64,000 bases of DNA from Caballeronia sp. M1242. GTDB taxonomy: Bacteria; Pseudomonadota; Gammaproteobacteria; Burkholderiales; Burkholderiaceae. Shown one piece after another: positions 42,715-52,268 of this stretch (position 1 is the stretch's first letter; each line of letters begins with the position of its first letter). The notes beneath the pieces are model-generated. The model was not told where the DNA came from, did not search any database, and saw only the letters and a program-made list of their open reading frames with translations. The stretch lies in the NCBI RefSeq assembly GCF_017220215.1, contig NZ_CP071130.1, forward strand, positions 558,001 to 622,000, given 5' to 3'. A program made the translations under genes and the position numbers.

Positions 42715-43725
42715 TTAAACGACGACGTCTGCCGTGCCCGCCACTTCGGGCGTGCCATGACGCACGATCATCGGCGATGCGGTGCTCGTCGGCAGGCAAC
42801 GCTCTTCCGCATCCTTCTGTCCTTGCAGCAGCGGGCAGCGTTCGAATAGCTCGGCAACCCAGTCCACGAACACGCGCACTTTCGGCGACAAGTGCCGGTT
42901 GTGCGGATAGACCGCGGAAATAGGCATCGGCAAGGGATTCCATTGCGGCAAGACTTCGACGAGTTCGCCCGAGCGCAAATAAGGCAGCGCCATGAAACGC
43001 GCGACCTGCACGATGCCGACGCCCTTCAGGCCGCAGCTGAGATACGCTTCGGCGTCGTTCACCGCGATCATGCCGCGCATCTTCACTTCGATGGTTTCAC
43101 CGTCCACGACGAAATCCATATCCATGATGCGGCCCGTGCGGCTCGAGAAATAATTCACTGCCGTGTGGTTCTGCAAATCGTCGAGCGTCTTGGGCGTGCC
43201 GTGGCGCTCCAGATATTGCGGACTCGCCACCGTCACGCCCTGAAACACGCCGATGCGCCGCGCGACGAGACTCGAATCCTGCAGCGTGCCCACGCGAATC
43301 ACGCAGTCGACGCCTTCCTGAATGAGATCGACGGGCTTGTCGCCGAAGCCCATCATCAGTTCGATATCCGGGTAGCGCGTGTGGAAATCGCATAGCTGAG
43401 GCATCACGATCAGACGCCCGATTGCGCCCGGCATATCCACGCGCAGCTTGCCGTGCGGGCCTTTGCCGTTGTTGGAGAACGTGCTTTCCGCTTCTTCGAT
43501 GTCCGCGAGAATGCGCACGCAGCGCTCGTAATAAGCCGCGCCGTCCGGAGTGAGATTGAGCCTGCGTGTCGTGCGCTGAAGCAGGCGCACGTTGAGAAAC
43601 GCTTCGAGGTTTTGAATGATGGTCGTCACGGACGCGCGCGGCAGATTGAGCGTATCCGCTGCCCGCGAAAAGCTGTTCGTGTCGACGACGCGGGTAAAGA
43701 CCTGCATTGCTTGTAGCCGATCCAT
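42715..43725 (-). CDS. ceoR: LysR-family regulator of the adjacent RND operon (CeoR/BpeT-like)
   Basis: 336 aa from the ATG at 43725 (MDRLQAMQVFTRVVDTNSFSRAADTL). The N-terminal winged helix is of the CrgA-like LysR group (LPRASVTTIIQNLEAFLNVRLLQRTTRRLNLTPDG), with the periplasmic-binding-like co-inducer domain after it. It is divergent from an esterase-like gene and an RND pump, the same order as ceoR-llpE-ceoAB-opcM of Burkholderia cenocepacia and bpeT-llpE-bpeEF-oprC of B. pseudomallei. In those, salicylate-like inducers or regulator mutations raise chloramphenicol/trimethoprim efflux. The symbol is by gene order and similarity, not by alignment. Confidence 0.78.
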   Translation of the reverse strand: MDRLQAMQVFTRVVDTNSFSRAADTLNLPRASVTTIIQNLEAFLNVRLLQRTTRRLNLTPDGAAYYERCVRILADIEEAESTFSNNGKGPHGKLRVDMPGAIGRLIVMPQLCDFHTRYPDIELMMGFGDKPVDLIQEGVDCVIRVGTLQDSSLVARRIGVFQGVTVASPQYLERHGTPKTLDDLQNHTAVNYFSSRTGRIMDMDFVVDGETIEVKMRGMIAVNDAEAYLSCGLKGVGIVQVARFMALPYLRSGELVEVLPQWNPLPMPISAVYPHNRHLSPKVRVFVDWVAELFERCPLLQGQKDAEERCLPTSTASPMIVRHGTPEVAGTADVVV

Positions 43726-43804
43726 GTTCTCGTACCTTCGATGCTGAGTGAGCGAGGAATTAAGCGGGTGGCTAAGAAATGAATTGCGCGGTCTAGCCAC
43801 GATT

Positions 43805-43822
43805 GCCCCGATTGTTCGGGGC
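43805..43822. promoter_or_regulatory. Perfect palindrome in the ceoR-llpE divergent region
   Basis: GCCCCGATTGTTCGGGGC has 7-bp perfect arms and a 4-bp centre, 83 bp from the ceoR-like start and 120 bp from llpE. The position suits a LysR-type operator; a short transcript hairpin is the alternative. Confidence 0.5.
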
Positions 43823-43941
43823 GACCGAATTGTGTTGCCGGATTATAGGCATTTATCTAAAAAGGCGTGGACTCCAGAATTCGCACCATCGCAACTCATG
43901 CGCGGACGCCTTGTACGCAAGGCCGTGCGAACGGAATAACC

Positions 43942-44760
43942 ATGGCAACACTGCTGGATCAGGAGCAACGCCCGAGACTGTGCATCGAAGAGGTGCATAT
44001 CGCAGGGCACGTCCAGCCAATCGTGCTGCGAAGCTATCGCCCGGCATCCGATGGCACTGTCTTGCCCATCGTGCTCTATTTTCATGGCGGTGGTTTTACA
44101 CACGGCAATCTGGACGATGCCGACATCGCCGCTTCGACCATCGCAGGCGATACGCCGGCGTGGGTCGTCTCCGTCGGCTATTCGCTCGCGCCGGCCTATC
44201 CGTTTCCCGCCGCGCCGGAAGACGGCTATCGCGCGGCGCAATGGGCCTTCGCGCATGCACGCGGCCAGCGCGCGGACCCGCAGCGCATGGGCGTCGCGGG
44301 CCACGATGCAGGCGGCAACCTCGCGACGTGCGTAGCTGCCATCGCTCGCGATCGCGGCGACATTCGCGTGTCGGCGCAGGCGCTGCTCGCGCCGCTGCTC
44401 GATCCGAGCATGACGCGCGTGGCCGATGAGCGCAAGGTTCTGTGCCCCGATCTCGAACTCAGCGAGTGCGCGCGGTGCTATCGCGCGTACTTGCCGAACC
44501 CGTCGCAACGTTTGCATCCGTACGCGGCGCCGCTCGAATCGCGGCGTCTCGCTGGCTTGCCTCCTGCATTGATCGCGAGCGCGGAGCATGACCTGCTGCA
44601 TATCGAAGCCGAGAAATACGCGGCCGAACTCATTGCGGCGGGCGTGCCGACCGAAGTCACGCGCCACTGCAAGGCATCGCACCAGGCGCTCGCGGCGCAC
44701 GCGGCGGCATTGAAGGATGTCGTCGCCTTCTTCAGGAAACGGCTCGCGCGCACCACATAA
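43942..44760 (+). CDS. llpE: Alpha/beta-hydrolase (LlpE-like) with altered nucleophile motif
   Basis: 272 aa from the ATG at 43942 (MATLLDQEQRPRLCIEEVHIAG); an upstream in-frame start at 43867 has no support. The oxyanion-hole motif YFHGGGFTHGN identifies the hormone-sensitive-lipase-like group, and EHDLLHIEAEKY and KASHQALAAH supply the expected Asp and His. The nucleophile elbow, normally GDSAGG, reads GHDAGGNLAT, so the serine is replaced by aspartate. It is the first gene of the efflux operon, 55 bp before the adaptor gene, matching llpE in ceo/bpe loci. Its role in efflux is not known. Confidence 0.78.
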   Translation: MATLLDQEQRPRLCIEEVHIAGHVQPIVLRSYRPASDGTVLPIVLYFHGGGFTHGNLDDADIAASTIAGDTPAWVVSVGYSLAPAYPFPAAPEDGYRAAQWAFAHARGQRADPQRMGVAGHDAGGNLATCVAAIARDRGDIRVSAQALLAPLLDPSMTRVADERKVLCPDLELSECARCYRAYLPNPSQRLHPYAAPLESRRLAGLPPALIASAEHDLLHIEAEKYAAELIAAGVPTEVTRHCKASHQALAAHAAALKDVVAFFRKRLARTT

Positions 44761-44815
44761 GCGCAAAGCCACGCACCACAACAATACGAACTCAACGCAA
44801 CCGGAGCTTTCCATC

Positions 44816-46018
44816 ATGATGTTCACTCGCAAACGCATCTACGCCGCGCTAGGCGCGACGCTGATCATCGCAGGCGCGGGCGGCTATACCGTCTGGCGCG
44901 GCCAGGGCGACGCGGCCATCAATCAGGCGCACGCCGCGGCACAGGCACATAGTCCGACCGCCACCGAAGTGGACGTGGCGACCGTCGTGTCGAAGACCAT
45001 CACGGATTGGCAAAGCTATTCCGGCAGGCTCGAAGCGGTGAATCACGTGGACATTCGTCCGCTCGTGCCCGGCACCATCGTCGCGGTTCATTTCAAGGAC
45101 GGCGCGCTCGTGAAGAAGGGCGATCCGCTCTTCACCATCGATCCGCGTCCCTACGAAGCCGAAGTGGATCGCGCACAGGCGCAGCTCGCGGCGGCGCAGG
45201 CCCGTAACGGCTATACGTCGACGGACGCGGCGCGCGCCGAACGTCTGCTCGCCGACAACGCCATTGCCAAGCGCGACTACGACGAGAAGCAGAACGCCGC
45301 CCGCGAGGCCGTCGCGAATCTGAAGGCCGCGCAGGCCGCGCTCGAAGCCGCGAAGATCAACCTCGCGTACACGCATATCGTCGCGCCGGTGTCGGGCCGC
45401 GTCTCGCGCGCTGAACTGACGGTCGGGAACATCGTGTCGACGGGCGCGAACGCGCCGCTTCTGACGACGCTCGTCTCGGTTTCGCCGATCTACGCCTCGT
45501 TCGATGTGGACGAGCAGACGTACCTGCGTTATCTGGGCCGCGATGCGGGCAGCACCGTGCCGGTCTCGTTGGGCCTGGCGAACGAGGACGGCTATTCGCG
45601 CGAAGGCGTCGTCGATTCGGTCGATAACCGTCTCGATACGACCTCCGGCACCATCCGCGTGCGCGCGCGCTTCAACAACCCGGATGGATCGCTCGTGCCG
45701 GGGCTCTACGCGCGCATCAAGGTGGGCGGCGGCACGCCGCATCCGGCAGTGCTCGTCGACGACTCGGCCATCGGCACGGATCAGGACAAGAAGTACGTGA
45801 TGGTCGTGGACAAGGACAACCGCGTGCAGTACCGCGAAGTCACGCTGGGCCAGACGCATGACGGCCTGCGCGTCATCGCGAAGGGACTTGCTCCGGGCGA
45901 ACGCATCGTCGTGAACGGCTTGCAGCGCGTGCGTCCAAACGATGTCGTGAAGGTCAACGCCGTCGCCATGAACAACGCCGGCGAAGCGCCCGCGGTGAAG
46001 ACGGCATCGGCACAGTGA
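44816..46018 (+). CDS. ceoA: RND efflux membrane fusion protein (CeoA/BpeE-like)
   Basis: 400 aa from the ATG at 44816 with CCGGAG upstream. N-terminal anchor (RIYAALGATLIIAGAGGYTVW), then the lipoyl halves GTIVAVHFKDGALVKKGDPLFTIDPRPYEAEVDRAQAQL and INLAYTHIVAPVSGRVSRAELTVGNIV with an alpha-hairpin between, and the AcrA-type membrane-proximal domain near the end (YREVTLGQTHDGLRVIAKGL). It connects the pump with OpcM. The neighbours support the ceo/bpeEF assignment. Confidence 0.88.
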   Translation: MMFTRKRIYAALGATLIIAGAGGYTVWRGQGDAAINQAHAAAQAHSPTATEVDVATVVSKTITDWQSYSGRLEAVNHVDIRPLVPGTIVAVHFKDGALVKKGDPLFTIDPRPYEAEVDRAQAQLAAAQARNGYTSTDAARAERLLADNAIAKRDYDEKQNAAREAVANLKAAQAALEAAKINLAYTHIVAPVSGRVSRAELTVGNIVSTGANAPLLTTLVSVSPIYASFDVDEQTYLRYLGRDAGSTVPVSLGLANEDGYSREGVVDSVDNRLDTTSGTIRVRARFNNPDGSLVPGLYARIKVGGGTPHPAVLVDDSAIGTDQDKKYVMVVDKDNRVQYREVTLGQTHDGLRVIAKGLAPGERIVVNGLQRVRPNDVVKVNAVAMNNAGEAPAVKTASAQ

Positions 46019-46049
46019 TGCGCGTCATTCGTAACGAACAGAACCCGTC

Positions 46050-49000
46050 ATGAACATATCCAAATTCTTCATCGACCGCCCGATTTTTGCGGGCGTGTTA
46101 TCGGTGGTCGTGCTGCTGGCCGGGATCATCGCGATGTTCCGGCTGCCGATCTCCGAGTATCCGGAAGTCGTGCCGCCTTCGGTGGTCGTGCATGCGCAGT
46201 ATCCGGGCGCGAATCCGAAGGTGATCGCAGAGACCGTCGCTTCGCCGCTCGAAGAGCAGATTAACGGCGTAGAGGACATGCTCTACATGCAGTCGCAAGC
46301 CAACAGCGACGGCAACCTGACCACCACGGTCACGTTCAAGCTCGGCACCGATCCGGACAAGAACACGCAGCTCGTGCAGAACCGCGTGAATCAGGCGTTG
46401 CCGCGTCTGCCGCAAGACGTGCAGCGGCTCGGCGTGACGACCATCAAGTCGTCGCCCACGCTCACGATGGTGGTCCACCTGAACTCGCCCAACGGCCGTT
46501 ACGACATGACGTATCTGCGCAATTACGCGCTGATCAACGTGAAGGACCGGCTCGAGCGCATCGCCGGTGTCGGCGAAGTGCAACTGTGGGGCTCGGGCGA
46601 TTACTCGATGCGTGTATGGCTCGATCCGCAAAAGGTCGCGCAGCGCGGCCTGACGGCGACCGATGTCGTCAACGCCATTCGCGAGCAGAACGTGCAGGTC
46701 GCGGCCGGCGTGATCGGCGGTTCGCCCACGCTGCCGAACGTGCCGCTGCAACTCAACGTGAATGCGCGCGGCCGCTTGCAGAACGAGTCGGAGTTCCGCG
46801 ATATCGTGCTGAAAACGTCGCCGGACGGCGCGGTCACGCATCTCGGCGACGTCGCGCGTGTCGAACTCGCGGCATCCGAATACGGCTTGCGCTCGCTTCT
46901 CGACAACAAGTCGGCCGTGGCCATCGCGATCAATCAGCAGCCTGGCGCTAACTCGCTGCAAATCTCCGACGAAGTGCGCAAGACGATGAAGGAACTGCAG
47001 GCGGACATGCCCGCGGGCCTCGAATACCAGATCGTCTATGACCCGACGCAGTTTGTGCGCTCCAGTATCGAAGCCGTGATTCATACGCTCGCCGAAGCCA
47101 TTGCGCTCGTCGTGCTCGTGGTGATCGTATTCTTGCAGACGTGGCGTGCGTCGATCATTCCGCTTCTCGCGGTGCCGGTATCGATCGTGGGTACGTTCTC
47201 GCTGTTGCTCGCGTTTGGTTTCTCGATCAACGCGCTCTCGCTTTTCGGCATGGTGCTCGCCATCGGTATCGTCGTGGACGATGCGATCGTGGTGGTCGAG
47301 AACGTCGAGCGCAACATCGAAGCGGGCTTGTCCGCGCGAGAGGCGACGTATCAGGCCATGCGCGAAGTGAGCGGGCCGATCATCGCGATTGCGCTGACGC
47401 TGGTGGCCGTGTTCGTGCCGCTCGCGTTCATGTCCGGCTTGACCGGCCAGTTCTACAAGCAGTTCGCGATGACCATCGCCATCTCGACGGTCATCTCCGC
47501 GTTCAACTCGCTGACGCTGTCGCCCGCGCTGGCCGCGCTGCTGCTCAAGGGTCACGACGAGCCGAAGGACTGGCTCACGCGCGGCATGGATCGCGTGTTC
47601 GGTGGCTTCTTCCGGCGCTTCAACGCGGTGTTTCATCGTGGTTCCGAGTCGTACAGCAAGGGCGTGAAAGGCGTCATCAACCGCAAGGCGATCATGATGG
47701 TGCTCTATGCGGTGCTGCTCGGCGGCGCGGTATTGATGGGCAAGATCGTCCCCGGCGGCTTCGTGCCCGCGCAGGACAAGGAGTATCTGATCAGCTTCGC
47801 GCAGTTGCCGAACGGCGCATCGCTCGACCGTACAGAAGGCGTGATCCGCGAAATGAGCGCCATCGCTCTGAAGCAGCCGGGCGTGGAAAGCGCGGTGGAG
47901 TTTCCGGGCTTGTCAGTGAATGGCTTCACCAATTCGTCGAGCGCGGGCATCGTGTTCGTCACGCTCAAGCCCTTCAAGGACCGCGTGCATGACAAGGCGC
48001 TTTCCGCGAATGCCATCGCAGGCGCGCTGAATCAGAAGTACGCGGGCATCAAGGGATCGTTCATCGCCGTGTTCCCGCCGCCGCCGGTGCTCGGCCTGGG
48101 CACGCTCGGTGGCTTCAAGATGCAGCTCGAAGATCGCGGCGCGCTCGGCTATGCGGCGCTCGCCGATGCCACGCAGGCATTCATCAAGCGTGCATCGCAA
48201 ACGCCGGAACTGGGGCCGACGTTCTCCAGCTATCAGATCAACGTGCCGCAGCTGAACGTCGATCTGGATCGCGTGAAGGCGAAGCAACTGGGCGTCTCCG
48301 TCACCGACGTGTTCGACACGATGCAGGTGTATCTCGGCTCGCTGTATGTGAACGACTTCAATCGCTTCGGCCGCGTGTATCAGGTGCGCGTGCAAGCGGA
48401 TGCGCCGTTCCGCGCGAATCCGGAGGACATCGGCCTGCTGAAGACGCGCAACGCGAATGGCGACATGGTGCCTTTGTCGTCGCTCGTGAAAGTCTCGCCG
48501 ACGTACGGCCCCGAAATGGTAGTGCGCTACAACGGCTATACCGCAGCGGACATCAACGGCGGTCCCGCGCCCGGCTATTCGTCGGGGCAGGCGCAGGCGG
48601 CGGCCGAACGCATCGCAGCGGAAGTGTTGCCGCGCGGGATCAAGTTCGAATGGACCGATCTCACGTATCAGCAGATCCTCGCGGGCAATGCGGCGCTGTG
48701 GGTCTTCCCGATCAGCGTGCTGCTCGTGTTCCTCGTGCTGGCCGCGCTGTATGAAAGCCTGACGCTGCCGCTCGCGGTCATCCTGATCGTGCCGATGAGT
48801 ATCTTGTCCGCGCTGCTCGGCGTATGGCTCACCGACGGCGACAACAACATCTTCACGCAGATCGGCTTGATGGTCCTCGTGGGCTTGTCCGCGAAGAACG
48901 CGATTCTGATCGTCGAATTCGCACGCGAACTGGAAATGCAGGGGCGCTCCATCGTGCAGGCCGCGATCGAAGCCAGCCGTCTGCGTCTGCGTCCGATTCT

Positions 49001-49250
49001 GATGACGTCCATCGCGTTCATCATGGGCGTGGTGCCGCTCGTATTGTCGTCGGGCGCAGGCTCTGAGATGCGGCATGCAATGGGCGTCGCGGTGTTCTTC
49101 GGCATGTTGGGCGTGACGCTCTTCGGCCTGATGCTCACGCCGGTGTTCTACGTGATTCTGCGCAAGCTGAGCCGCACCGAACATGTGACGGACAAGCATG
49201 GCACGCATCCGCAGATGCGCGGTATCGGCGCTTCGTACGAGGCGCAATGA
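46050..49250 (+). CDS. ceoB: RND efflux pump HAE1 family (CeoB/BpeF-like)
   Basis: 1066 aa. MNISKFFIDRPIFAGVLSVVVLLAGIIAM is the classic HAE1 N-terminus. TM4 carries GMVLAIGIVVDDAIVVVENVER with the proton-relay Asp pair. Also typical are TYLRNYALINVKDRLERIAGVGEVQLWGSGDYSMRVWLDP and the C-terminal MGVAVFFGMLGVTLFGLMLTPVFYVILR. It is a MexF-like exporter; in related loci it exports chloramphenicol, fluoroquinolones and trimethoprim. It overlaps the possible first start of opcM, so it is translationally linked. Confidence 0.92.
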   Translation: MNISKFFIDRPIFAGVLSVVVLLAGIIAMFRLPISEYPEVVPPSVVVHAQYPGANPKVIAETVASPLEEQINGVEDMLYMQSQANSDGNLTTTVTFKLGTDPDKNTQLVQNRVNQALPRLPQDVQRLGVTTIKSSPTLTMVVHLNSPNGRYDMTYLRNYALINVKDRLERIAGVGEVQLWGSGDYSMRVWLDPQKVAQRGLTATDVVNAIREQNVQVAAGVIGGSPTLPNVPLQLNVNARGRLQNESEFRDIVLKTSPDGAVTHLGDVARVELAASEYGLRSLLDNKSAVAIAINQQPGANSLQISDEVRKTMKELQADMPAGLEYQIVYDPTQFVRSSIEAVIHTLAEAIALVVLVVIVFLQTWRASIIPLLAVPVSIVGTFSLLLAFGFSINALSLFGMVLAIGIVVDDAIVVVENVERNIEAGLSAREATYQAMREVSGPIIAIALTLVAVFVPLAFMSGLTGQFYKQFAMTIAISTVISAFNSLTLSPALAALLLKGHDEPKDWLTRGMDRVFGGFFRRFNAVFHRGSESYSKGVKGVINRKAIMMVLYAVLLGGAVLMGKIVPGGFVPAQDKEYLISFAQLPNGASLDRTEGVIREMSAIALKQPGVESAVEFPGLSVNGFTNSSSAGIVFVTLKPFKDRVHDKALSANAIAGALNQKYAGIKGSFIAVFPPPPVLGLGTLGGFKMQLEDRGALGYAALADATQAFIKRASQTPELGPTFSSYQINVPQLNVDLDRVKAKQLGVSVTDVFDTMQVYLGSLYVNDFNRFGRVYQVRVQADAPFRANPEDIGLLKTRNANGDMVPLSSLVKVSPTYGPEMVVRYNGYTAADINGGPAPGYSSGQAQAAAERIAAEVLPRGIKFEWTDLTYQQILAGNAALWVFPISVLLVFLVLAALYESLTLPLAVILIVPMSILSALLGVWLTDGDNNIFTQIGLMVLVGLSAKNAILIVEFARELEMQGRSIVQAAIEASRLRLRPILMTSIAFIMGVVPLVLSSGAGSEMRHAMGVAVFFGMLGVTLFGLMLTPVFYVILRKLSRTEHVTDKHGTHPQMRGIGASYEAQ

Positions 49251-49258
49251 GGTCGATA

Positions 49259-50764
49259 ATGAACAAGATGCCTATACAAAAATGGCTGGGTTTGCCCGCG
49301 CTGATGAGCGCGTTGCTGGTGGTCGCGGGATGTTCGCTCGCGCCCACGTATGAAAAGCCGGACGTGAACGCGCCGAGCGCCTATAAGGAAACGCCGACGC
49401 TCGCGCCTTCGGAAGCGGGCACCTGGAAGACCGCGCAGCCTTCGGAAGAGATGATGCGCGGCGAATGGTGGACGCTTTTCGACGATGCCACGCTCAACGA
49501 TCTCGAACGTCAGGCGCAGGATGCGAATCAGAACCTGAAAGCCGCGGCGGCGCGCGTGAAGGAAGCGCGGGCGATCAATCAGACCGCGCGTGCTGGGCTC
49601 TTTCCGACGCTCGACGCAGGCTTCGGTCCGACGCGCGAGAAGTTCTCGCCCGCATCGCAGTTCCTGCCTCCGAACGCGAACGTTCCGGCGCAGACCTTGT
49701 GGCGCGCGCAGGCGAGCGTGTCGTACGAGGTGGATCTGTTCGGGCGCGTGTTCAATACCGTGCAGGCCGCCAACGCCGACACGCAGCAAAGCGAAGCGTT
49801 GTTCCGTTCCGTGCAACTCGCGTTGCAGGCGGATGTGGCGCAGAACTACTTCGAGCTGCGCGAGCGCGATGCCGAACTGGACGTGTACACGCGTACCGTG
49901 TCGCTGCGTGAAGAAGCGCTGAAGCTCGCGGAGCGACGGTTCGCCGAAGGCGATATCAGCGAGTTGGATGTGGCGCGCGCCAAGTCGGAACTCGCGACCG
50001 CGCGTTCGGATGCGATGACGGTGCAACGGCTGCGGGCGGCATCCGAGCATAGTCTCGCGGTATTGCTCGGCAAGACGCCCGCCGAGTTTTCGATGGCCGC
50101 TAATCCGCTCAAGCCTGTCACCGTGCACGTGCCGCCCGGCTTGCCGTCTTCCTTGCTCGAACGTCGCCCGGACATTGCGGCAGCGGAGCGGTCGATGGCG
50201 GCGGCCAACGCGCGCATCGGCGTGGCGAAGGCGGCGTTCTTTCCGTCGCTCACGCTGACAGGCTCGGGCGGCTTCGAGTCGGCTACGCTCGGCGATCTCT
50301 TCAACTGGTCGAGCCGCACGTTCTTGCTCGGACCGTTCGCGGGCACCATGCTGAACCTGCCGATCTTCGACGGCGGACGTCGCAAGGGCAATCTCGCCAA
50401 TGCGCGCGCCATCTACGAAGAGGACGTGGCGAATTATCGCCAGCAAGTGCTCGTGGCGTTTCGTGAAGTCGAGGACAACCTGTCGGACTTGCGCATTCTG
50501 GAGACGCAGACGGCGACGCAAGCGGATGCGGTGAATGCGTCGGTACGCGCCGCGCAACTGTCGCGCAGGCAGTACACGGAAGGCGCGGTGAACTATCTCG
50601 ACGTGATCGACGCGGACCGCACGGTGCTGCAATCGCAGCGCGCGGCGGTTCAGCTCGCGGGCGCGCAGGCGGTATCGACGGTCAATCTCGTTCGGGCTCT
50701 AGGCGGCGGCTGGGGCGATGCAATGCCCACGCCCGTGCCTGAACCGAGCCTCGCGCAGAAGTAA
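49259..50764 (+). CDS. opcM: RND efflux outer-membrane lipoprotein (OpcM/OprC-like)
   Basis: 501 aa from the ATG at 49259 with GAGG six bases upstream; an ATG at 49247 overlapping the pump stop adds four residues. The signal sequence MNKMPIQKWLGLPALMSALLVVAGC has a lipobox cysteine at residue 25, followed by SLAPTYEKPDV, the NodT family opening. TolC-like repeats include LPSSLLERRPDIAAAERSMAAANARIGVAKAAFFPSLTL. It is the last gene before a terminator at 50776. Confidence 0.92.
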   Translation: MNKMPIQKWLGLPALMSALLVVAGCSLAPTYEKPDVNAPSAYKETPTLAPSEAGTWKTAQPSEEMMRGEWWTLFDDATLNDLERQAQDANQNLKAAAARVKEARAINQTARAGLFPTLDAGFGPTREKFSPASQFLPPNANVPAQTLWRAQASVSYEVDLFGRVFNTVQAANADTQQSEALFRSVQLALQADVAQNYFELRERDAELDVYTRTVSLREEALKLAERRFAEGDISELDVARAKSELATARSDAMTVQRLRAASEHSLAVLLGKTPAEFSMAANPLKPVTVHVPPGLPSSLLERRPDIAAAERSMAAANARIGVAKAAFFPSLTLTGSGGFESATLGDLFNWSSRTFLLGPFAGTMLNLPIFDGGRRKGNLANARAIYEEDVANYRQQVLVAFREVEDNLSDLRILETQTATQADAVNASVRAAQLSRRQYTEGAVNYLDVIDADRTVLQSQRAAVQLAGAQAVSTVNLVRALGGGWGDAMPTPVPEPSLAQK

Positions 50765-50775
50765 TGCCAACGCAC

Positions 50776-50802
50776 AAAGCCCCGCTCGGAGCGGGGCTTT
50801 TG
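50776..50802 (+). terminator. Terminator of the llpE-ceoAB-opcM operon
   Basis: AAAGCCCCGCTC-GGAGCGGGGCTTTTG, a near-perfect hairpin 12 bp after the opcM stop. Confidence 0.88.
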
Positions 50803-50909
50803 TCATGAAGGCGATTGTTCGTCGCGAGGAACATATGTCTTCACCTGGCGCCCATTTATCCCGTGCGACGCGATCCCTAGAATCTCAATCATGGGAACGG
50901 GAGCGTGCA

Positions 50910-51131
50910 ATGAGAGCTTTGATCGAAAGACAGCTATATCAACCGTCAGTGGTCCTGCCACTGCTTCTTCTAACGCGCCTGATGGTGTCGCTCGACTTCA
51001 ATCTCGCGCAAGTCGCATTCGTGGTGCTGCTCAGAGGCTCGCAGCAGGTCTATCATTTCATGCATCAGGCGGCGCTGCGTCAGCGTGGCGGCGCGGCGGT
51101 GGAGCGCATCGCCTGCCGTCACTGCTGCTGA
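50910..51131 (+). CDS. Small hypothetical membrane-associated protein
   Basis: 73 aa from the ATG at 50910 with GGGAGCG upstream; an earlier ATG at 50835 would add 25 residues. A hydrophobic stretch VVLPLLLLTRLMVSLDFNLAQVAFVVLL may be one or two membrane helices, and the protein ends ERIACRHCC. I do not recognise a family. It converges on the PPK2 gene with 6 bp between stops. Confidence 0.45.
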   Translation: MRALIERQLYQPSVVLPLLLLTRLMVSLDFNLAQVAFVVLLRGSQQVYHFMHQAALRQRGGAAVERIACRHCC

Positions 51132-51137
51132 ACTGAC

Positions 51138-52034
51138 TCAATACACTTCGGGGACGTACATCGATTCCGGCACGGGCTGACGCAGATAATCGGGATTGAA
51201 CACGCGCTCGGGCAGCGTGATCTGCGGGTGTTCGATCTCGTGATACGGCACCTGGCTCAACAGGTGATGAATGCAGTTGAGGCGCGCGCGCTTCTTGTCG
51301 ACAGCCTGAACGACCCACCACGGCGCTTCGGGAATATGCGAGCGTTGCAGCATGACTTCCTTCGCGGCCGTGTACGCTTCCCAGCGACGGCGGCTCTCCA
51401 GATCCATCGGACTCAGCTTCCACTGCTTCAGCGGATCTTCGATTCGCGCCTGAAAGCGCACTTCCTGTTCGTCGTCGGTGATCGAGAACCAGTACTTGAT
51501 GATCTGGATGCCGCTGCGCACGAGCATCTTCTCGAACTCCGGTACCGAGCGAAAGAATTCCTCATACTCTTCGTCGGTGCAGAAGTGCATCACGCGCTCG
51601 ACGCCCGCGCGGTTGTACCAGCTACGGTCGAACAACACGATCTCGCCGCCCGCGGGCAAGTGCGAGACGTATCGCTGAAAGTACCATTGCGTGCGCTCGC
51701 GATTGTTCGGCGCGGGGAGAGCGGCGACGCGGCAGACACGCGGATTCAACCGCTGCGTGATGCGTTTTATCGCGCCGCCCTTGCCAGCGGCATCGCGCCC
51801 CTCGAAGATCACGACAAGCCGGTGGCCCGTATGAACCACCCAGTCCTGTAGCTTCACCAACTCGCCCTGTAGCCGGAACAACTCGCGGAAATAGGTCTTG
51901 CGAAGCTGCCGCTCTTCATCCGAGAACGCCGCTTCGCCATCGAGGAAGCGATCGTCGATTTCCATCTCGAACTCTTCGTCGTAGCTGTCGATCAGGTCGG
52001 CGTGAAAGCGGCGCTGCTTGTCCGTCGTGGTCAT
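51138..52034 (-). CDS. ppk2: Polyphosphate kinase 2
   Basis: 298 aa from the ATG at 52034 with GGAG upstream; a start at 52046 (MEHS) is less well placed. Walker A VIFEGRDAAGKGGAIKRI, the lid region and Walker B/arginine motif IVLFDRSWYNRAGVERVMHF are the PPK2 signature. DWVVHTGHRLVVIFEGRDAAGKGG and the length (about 300 aa) indicate a single-domain class I enzyme that phosphorylates a nucleoside diphosphate (GDP or ADP) with polyphosphate. It is monocistronic. Confidence 0.92.
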   Translation of the reverse strand: MTTTDKQRRFHADLIDSYDEEFEMEIDDRFLDGEAAFSDEERQLRKTYFRELFRLQGELVKLQDWVVHTGHRLVVIFEGRDAAGKGGAIKRITQRLNPRVCRVAALPAPNNRERTQWYFQRYVSHLPAGGEIVLFDRSWYNRAGVERVMHFCTDEEYEEFFRSVPEFEKMLVRSGIQIIKYWFSITDDEQEVRFQARIEDPLKQWKLSPMDLESRRRWEAYTAAKEVMLQRSHIPEAPWWVVQAVDKKRARLNCIHHLLSQVPYHEIEHPQITLPERVFNPDYLRQPVPESMYVPEVY

Positions 52035-52268
52035 TGAATGCTCCATGTGCGTGCTATGGCGTGCTTCTTGTGTGCAGTGCGCGGGCGGCGCTGAACGCCC
52101 GATGGTGACGTTCCCGCATGGCAGTCGTGTGACACTGCCTTCCGCGTCATCTCGCGTCATTCATTGTATGAAGCCGCGCGCTTTATGACACGAGCCGCGC
52201 GGCCCTTAGAATGGTCGAGCGTTTGACGGCATCACGTTGGCACAACCATTCCAGAGGCGAACCGCACG

